Assembly (NCBI GenBank): GCA_043822385.1
Contig: JBDRBT010000012.1
Location: 1 to 8,686, forward strand
Direction: 5' to 3'
Length of the DNA: 8,686 nt
From: JABWCK01 sp043822385
GTDB lineage: Archaea > Micrarchaeota > Micrarchaeia > Norongarragalinales > Norongarragalinaceae
Below, one piece after another: positions 6,002 through 8,686 of the stretch (within the stretch, counting starts at the first letter, position 1; every line of letters begins with the position of its first letter). The notes below the pieces were generated by a model that ran no database searches, was not told the origin of the DNA, and saw only the letters and a list, made by a program, of their open reading frames with translations. The translations under genes and the position numbers were made by a program.

Positions 6002-6439
6002 TTAATTTCCTTTTTTCTTAATAAAATCGCCTAGAATGGGCGGCCCGAAGTTTTTTTTGCTTGCTGGCTCGAGTGAGCCTTGTTCTTCAGGTACGAGTAG
6101 TTTTATTCCAAGCGTGTACTCTAGTTTTTTTGCTTGAGTTATTGTTGGTTTTATTCTTGTTTCTTCGAATGAAACTAATTCGTTTTCTTTTATTTGAAGT
6201 TTTGCCGCGAATTCTTTCCTGTTTAATCCTTCCTTTTCTCTTGCTTGCCTTATTTTTTTCGCGTAATCACTGCAAACAATTAATTCTTTTCTTTGGTTTT
6301 CTTGTCTTAGTGGCTTGTATTCATCAAACAACGAAAAATTGGTTGCATACGATTTACAGTTGTTGCATAAGGGAATAATGCTTCCTTCTACTCTGCCGTT
6401 TCCTATTGCTGGTCTCCCGCAAACTTGGCAATCATCCAA
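6002..6439 (-). CDS. multiprotein bridging factor 1-like zinc-ribbon/HTH protein
   Basis: The 145-residue product has the archaeal MBF1 architecture. A zinc ribbon is formed by C4-x2-C7 and C25-x2-C28. A Cro/C1-type helix-turn-helix spans about 59-112 (YAKKIRQAREKEGLNRKEFA, then AKLQIKENELVSFEETRIKP and TQAKKLEYTLGIKL). The C-terminal ILGDFIKKKGN resembles the short conserved tail of archaeal members. Eukaryotic MBF1 bridges TBP and activators; archaeal MBF1 has been linked to transcription and to translating ribosomes (family knowledge). The start is TTG at 6439-6437: the preceding codon is an in-frame TAA and AGGTGG lies 8 bases upstream. It heads the minus-strand cluster, with only one base between its stop and the protease start, so the two are surely co-transcribed. 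It is divergent from FEN1. Confidence 0.9.
   Translation of the reverse strand: MDDCQVCGRPAIGNGRVEGSIIPLCNNCKSYATNFSLFDEYKPLRQENQRKELIVCSDYAKKIRQAREKEGLNRKEFAAKLQIKENELVSFEETRIKPTITQAKKLEYTLGIKLLVPEEQGSLEPASKKNFGPPILGDFIKKKGN
6008..6012 (-). promoter_or_regulatory. Shine-Dalgarno site of the M50 protease gene
   Basis: The minus strand reads AAGGA within the last codons of the MBF1-like gene, 7 bases before the TTG at 6000. It favours that TTG over a second in-frame TTG four codons later. Confidence 0.5.
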
Positions 6440-6447
6440 TTAAAAAA

Positions 6448-6453
6448 CCACCT
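6448..6453 (-). promoter_or_regulatory. Shine-Dalgarno site of the MBF1-like gene
   Basis: The minus strand reads AGGTGG, 8 bases before the TTG at 6439, and is the best ribosome binding site of the cluster. It supports the TTG start. Confidence 0.7.
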
Positions 6454-6477
6454 GAAATAAGAATAACCACGCAATTG

Positions 6478-6486
6478 TTTATTATT
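6478..6486. promoter_or_regulatory. AT-rich core between MBF1-like gene (-) and FEN1 (+)
   Basis: TTTATTATT (AATAATAAA on the minus strand) lies in the middle of the 79-base gap. Leftward initiation near 6456 would give a 16-base leader with the AGGTGG site; rightward initiation near 6508 would give FEN1 a leader of about 10 bases without a clear Shine-Dalgarno site. It is weaker than the other two shared cores. CATTTAAT at 6497-6504 looks more TATA-like but is too close to the FEN1 ATG unless FEN1 starts later. Confidence 0.35.
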
Positions 6487-6518
6487 GTTTTAGTTTCATT
6501 TAATTCGTGTGTTGAAGA

Positions 6519-7541
6519 ATGGGTTGTGACTTGCGTGATTTGGTTGTCAAGAAAGAACTTGATTTAAAGGAGTTAAGTGGTTTGTTTGCGGTTGATGCAT
6601 TCAATACTTTATACCAGTTTTTGTCTATAATTCGCCAGCCTGACGGCACGCCGTTAATGGATTCGCAAGGCAGGGTAACATCTCACTTGACTGGCTTGTT
6701 TTACCGTACTTGTGGTTTGCTTGAAAAAAAAATTATTCCTATTTACGTTTTTGATGGCGAGCCTTCAGTTTTAAAGAAGAAAACTCTAGCTGAGAGAGCT
6801 GAAAAAAAATTAGCTGCTGAAGAAGAAATGCGCGAGGCGTTGCGCAAGGGTGATGTTGCTGCTGCTGGTCGTTTAGCGCAGAGAACGTCTCGTTTAACTA
6901 GTGAAATGGTTAGTGAAGCTAAGGAATTGCTTGGTTTCATGGGTTTGCCGTTTGTTCAAGCTCCTTCTGAAGGAGAAGCGCAGTGCGCATTAATGGCTGA
7001 AGAAGGCTTGGTGTCTGCTGCTGCTTCGCAAGATTACGATGCTTTGTTGTTTGGTGCTCCGGATTTAGTGCGTAACTTGAATTTTACTGGCAGGAAGAAA
7101 GTGCCTTACAGAAACCAGTTTGTTCAAGTAGAGCCTGAAGTAATTTCTCTGCAAGAATCTTTAAAGGAATTAGGAATTACGCGCGAGAAACTAGTTTGGA
7201 TTGGGGTTTTGTCGGGAACTGATTTTAATGCCGGTATTTACGGCATTGGCCCAAAGAAGGGGTTAAAACTCGTTAAAGAGCACGATTCTCTTGATTCTAT
7301 AACGAAAAAATTAGGTGTTGACGTTGATTTGCAGGAAGTAGTTGACTTGTTTTTGCATCCGCCTTTCAAGAGTGTTTCGAAGAGTGACTTGAAGTTGAAG
7401 GAGTATGATAAAGAAAAGTTGTTTGATTTCATGGTTAGTGAAAGGGGTTTTTCTCGCGAACGCATAGATAATTCTTTGGCTCGTGCTTTCAACGAGCCTT
7501 TAGACAAAAAACAGTCTTCATTGAAGACTTGGTTTGGTTGA
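6519..7541 (+). CDS. fen: flap endonuclease 1
   Basis: The 340-residue product is the archaeal/eukaryotic FEN1, which removes 5' flaps during Okazaki fragment maturation and base excision repair. Metal-binding acidic residues are all visible: Asp26 (FAVDAFN), Asp79 (YVFDGEP), Glu151 and Glu153 (APSEGEAQ), Asp172 and Asp174 (SQDYDALLFG) and Asp235 (SGTDFN). The helix-hairpin segment YGIGPKKGLKLVK at 241-253 binds downstream duplex. The helical arch region is about 84-134. The last residues QSSLKTWF (332-339) form a PIP box for PCNA. Length is normal for archaea. The N-terminus MGCDLRDLV differs mildly from the usual MGV-x-[IL]-G-[DE]-L, having Arg at position 6 where glycine is common. The ATG at 6519 is right because mature FEN1 needs Met-Gly at its start. 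The next gene begins 2 bases after the stop. Confidence 0.95.
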   Translation: MGCDLRDLVVKKELDLKELSGLFAVDAFNTLYQFLSIIRQPDGTPLMDSQGRVTSHLTGLFYRTCGLLEKKIIPIYVFDGEPSVLKKKTLAERAEKKLAAEEEMREALRKGDVAAAGRLAQRTSRLTSEMVSEAKELLGFMGLPFVQAPSEGEAQCALMAEEGLVSAAASQDYDALLFGAPDLVRNLNFTGRKKVPYRNQFVQVEPEVISLQESLKELGITREKLVWIGVLSGTDFNAGIYGIGPKKGLKLVKEHDSLDSITKKLGVDVDLQEVVDLFLHPPFKSVSKSDLKLKEYDKEKLFDFMVSERGFSRERIDNSLARAFNEPLDKKQSSLKTWFG

Positions 7542-7543
7542 AA

Positions 7544-8173
7544 ATGACTTACTCTCACATAGTTAGTAAAGCTTGGGCTGGAGCCAAGAAAGGCTTAAAC
7601 GAGGATTTTGAAGGTTTTCGTTTGCATAAAGACAAGAAAATGCTTACTTTTGTTTGCGAGTCTAAGTGGCTGAATGCAATGAAGAGGGAGGCAGCAAAGA
7701 AAAAATCAGAGAGAAATAATTATCATATGGGTCTTCATGTAGTGGTTTTCCCGCAATTAGAACACTTAACTGACTTTACAGACGCAAGTAGTGGTGTGCG
7801 TAGAGGGGGGCCGTCTAGTTATAATCCTGAAGCAATTGGTACCATGCGTTTTGCGTTTGTTCCTGCTGAAAACAAGCTGCATCTTGAGTATGTTCAATCT
7901 CACTTCAAGAGTCAAAGTAATAACGATTTATTCATGATGCCGGATGAAGTTAAGTTATCTCGTAGTCTTGCTACTAAGTATGGTGGCTGGAGGCAGAAAG
8001 CGTTGCAAGCTGCTTTAGTCTTTGTTAAACACGCGGGTTTAAAGGGTCTTAGATTTAGTAAAGAGTTTCTTGATTTAGAGAAGGGTTTTAACGAACAGTT
8101 TAAGCAGTTCATTAAAAAAAATAAAATTAAAGTTAAGGATGAAGGCAAGTACTTGTTGCTAAAACCGAAGTGA
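7544..8173 (+). CDS. conserved-looking protein of unknown function, downstream of FEN1
   Basis: I do not recognise this 209-residue protein. The ATG at 7544 is preferred because it follows the FEN1 stop by two bases; an in-frame TTG at 7529 would overlap FEN1. It is soluble, basic and free of membrane spans. Residues 38-60 are lysine-rich and probably helical (NAMKREAAKKKSERN). Then come short strands (YHMGLHVVVF; MRFAFVP; KLHLEYVQSHFK at about 117-128), a helix LSRSLATKYGGWRQKALQAA ending near 160, a short strand GLKGLRFS near 168-175, and a charged C-terminal helix with a closing strand KYLLLKPK. The alternating strands and helices, with a long helix followed by a short strand, faintly recall a GNAT or nucleic-acid-binding fold, but no signature is present. 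No cysteine zinc pairs or nucleotide-binding loop are seen. Tight linkage to FEN1 suggests a DNA-related role (inference). Confidence 0.75.
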   Translation: MTYSHIVSKAWAGAKKGLNEDFEGFRLHKDKKMLTFVCESKWLNAMKREAAKKKSERNNYHMGLHVVVFPQLEHLTDFTDASSGVRRGGPSSYNPEAIGTMRFAFVPAENKLHLEYVQSHFKSQSNNDLFMMPDEVKLSRSLATKYGGWRQKALQAALVFVKHAGLKGLRFSKEFLDLEKGFNEQFKQFIKKNKIKVKDEGKYLLLKPK

Positions 8174-8179
8174 AAACAA

Positions 8180-8187
8180 TTTTAAAC
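8180..8187 (+). promoter_or_regulatory. TATA box of the COG1709-type regulator gene
   Basis: TTTTAAAC is preceded by GAAAACAA, an A-rich BRE-like stretch that overlaps the stop of the upstream gene. Initiation about 26 bases on, near 8210, would give a leader of about 13 bases containing AGGGTG. Confidence 0.55.
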
Positions 8188-8191
8188 TTAT

Positions 8192-8211
8192 TGACGTAGT
8201 TAATTACGTCA
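8192..8211. promoter_or_regulatory. 20-bp near-perfect palindrome, candidate operator
   Basis: The arms TGACGTA and TACGTCA are exact reverse complements, and the 6-base centre GTTAAT continues the symmetry except for its outermost pair, so 18 of 20 bases are palindromic. It lies between the TATA core and the ribosome binding site, across the predicted start of transcription, where a bound repressor would block RNA polymerase. No T-run follows, so it is not a terminator. Confidence 0.6.
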
Positions 8212-8216
8212 GGGTG
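8211..8216 (+). promoter_or_regulatory. Shine-Dalgarno site before the GTG at 8223
   Basis: AGGGTG ends 6 bases before the GTG at 8223 and only 3 before an in-frame TTG at 8220, which favours the GTG. Confidence 0.5.
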
Positions 8217-8222
8217 TTATTG

Positions 8223-8686
8223 GTGTTTGAACAACTAAAAGTAAAGATTGCCGGGGAAATAGCAATGAGCACTGACCCGGGGAGCGCTATGAAGAAGTGG
8301 CGTGAAGTCTTTTCAGTTAACCAAAGCGAGTTAAGCGATTTCTTGAAGATTAGTCCTTCAACTATTAGTGATTACGAAGGAAACCGCAGGAAGAGCCCTG
8401 GAATTGGGGTAATAAAGCGTTTCGTGGATGCTTTGTTTGACATTGACATTAAGAAAGGCGGCGAGTTAGTAAAGCGCTTGAAGGAAGCTGAGCCTGAACA
8501 AAAGTTTTTCGAAGCAATTGATTTCTCTAAAAGCATTAATGCAAAACAGTTTGCTGAAGCAATTGATGCTGCAGTTGTTTTCGGTAAGGAAAGGCTTGAA
8601 GAAACTCAGTTGTTTGGCTGCACGATTTTAGACAGCGTTAAAGTTATTTTAGAGTTGCCTTACGAGAGTTTCGTCAAGATTTATTC
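8223..8686 (+). CDS. archaeal HTH transcriptional regulator (COG1709 kind), 3' part outside window
   Basis: From a GTG at 8223, 154 codons are open to the window edge. Residues 1-22 form a leader (MFEQLKVKIAGEIAMSTDPG and on). Residues about 24-72 form a Cro/C1-type helix-turn-helix: KKWREVFSVNQSELSDFLKI, then SPSTISDYEGNRRKSPG, where the KSPG ending is typical of this archaeal family. Residues 80-154 begin the conserved partner domain: FSKSINAKQFAEAI at 101-114 and QLFGCTILDSVKVILEL at 129-145, ending VKIY. The family is found widely in archaea as a predicted regulator; its ligand is not known to me. The start rests on AGGGTG upstream and on the predicted initiation near 8210; in-frame TTG (8220) and GTG (8214) are alternatives. 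The palindrome at 8192-8211 is a likely self-operator (inference). Confidence 0.85.
   Translation, partial: MFEQLKVKIAGEIAMSTDPGSAMKKWREVFSVNQSELSDFLKISPSTISDYEGNRRKSPGIGVIKRFVDALFDIDIKKGGELVKRLKEAEPEQKFFEAIDFSKSINAKQFAEAIDAAVVFGKERLEETQLFGCTILDSVKVILELPYESFVKIY

Noticed and set aside
6061..6378. Open frame of 105 codons on the plus strand with a hydrophobic, leucine-rich translation
   Set aside because: It is antisense to the MBF1-like gene; the apparent membrane character comes from reverse reading of lysine- and glutamate-rich codons.
7238..7558. Open frame of 106 codons on the minus strand
   Set aside because: Antisense to the FEN1 C-terminal half including the helix-hairpin and PIP box; no promoter or ribosome binding site.
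8192..8211. Palindrome as a hairpin transcription terminator of the FEN1 unit
   Set aside because: No T-run follows, the arms are AT-rich, and a promoter core lies just before it; an operator fits better.
1..8686. tRNA, rRNA, CRISPR repeats, insertion sequence ends or attachment sites
   Set aside because: No cloverleaf-type sequence, no regularly spaced repeats, no transposase or integrase motifs and no long direct repeats were seen by eye on either strand.

Overview
The window is chromosomal DNA from an archaeon, most likely one of the small-genome DPANN-type lineages. The evidence is a flap endonuclease FEN1 with a C-terminal PIP box, an MBF1-type zinc-ribbon/HTH factor, a HemK2-type methyltransferase, an archaeal HTH regulator of the COG1709 kind, TATA-like promoter cores (TATTTAAA, TTTTAAAA, TTTTAAAC) and Shine-Dalgarno sites of the GGTG type. 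Packing is very dense: no gene-free stretch exceeds about 85 bases, convergent genes overlap, and operon gaps are 1 to 45 bases. Base composition is AT-leaning with many T-ending codons. The lineage below 'archaeon, probably DPANN' is an inference from gene content and could be wrong.

Layout. (1) 1-221, minus strand: start of an HTH-CBS regulator, cut by the window edge. (2) 222-303: divergent control region with one TATA-like core and several GAATA half-sites. (3) 304-1933, plus: a bacterial-type S-adenosylmethionine synthetase (metK) followed after 7 bases by a DedA/YqaA-like membrane protein. (4) 1921-3117, minus: glucose-6-phosphate isomerase, overlapping the DedA-like gene tail to tail by 13 bases. 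(5) 3166-3783, plus: HemK2-type release factor glutamine methyltransferase, divergent from pgi over one palindromic TATA core. (6) 3771-6439, minus: a four-gene cluster read in the order MBF1-like factor, site-2 protease (M50), HPF/RaiA-like protein, small two-span membrane protein; its last gene again overlaps its convergent neighbour by 13 bases. (7) 6519-8173, plus: FEN1 and an unrecognised 209-residue protein 2 bases behind it. (8) 8174-8686, plus: promoter, near-perfect 20-bp palindrome, and a partial archaeal HTH regulator running off the end.

How the parts may work together. MetK makes S-adenosylmethionine, the methyl donor used by HemK2-type enzymes. CBS domains bind adenosyl ligands, so the divergent HTH-CBS gene is a candidate SAM-responsive regulator of metK. 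The minus-strand cluster joins a transcription cofactor, an intramembrane protease, a probable ribosome-hibernation-type protein and a small membrane protein, which suggests (inference only) an envelope-to-ribosome stress module. FEN1 processes Okazaki fragments, and its partner gene may act in DNA metabolism. No RNA genes, insertion sequences, CRISPR arrays or integrase-type features were seen; the region reads as core genome with a few unusual arrangements.
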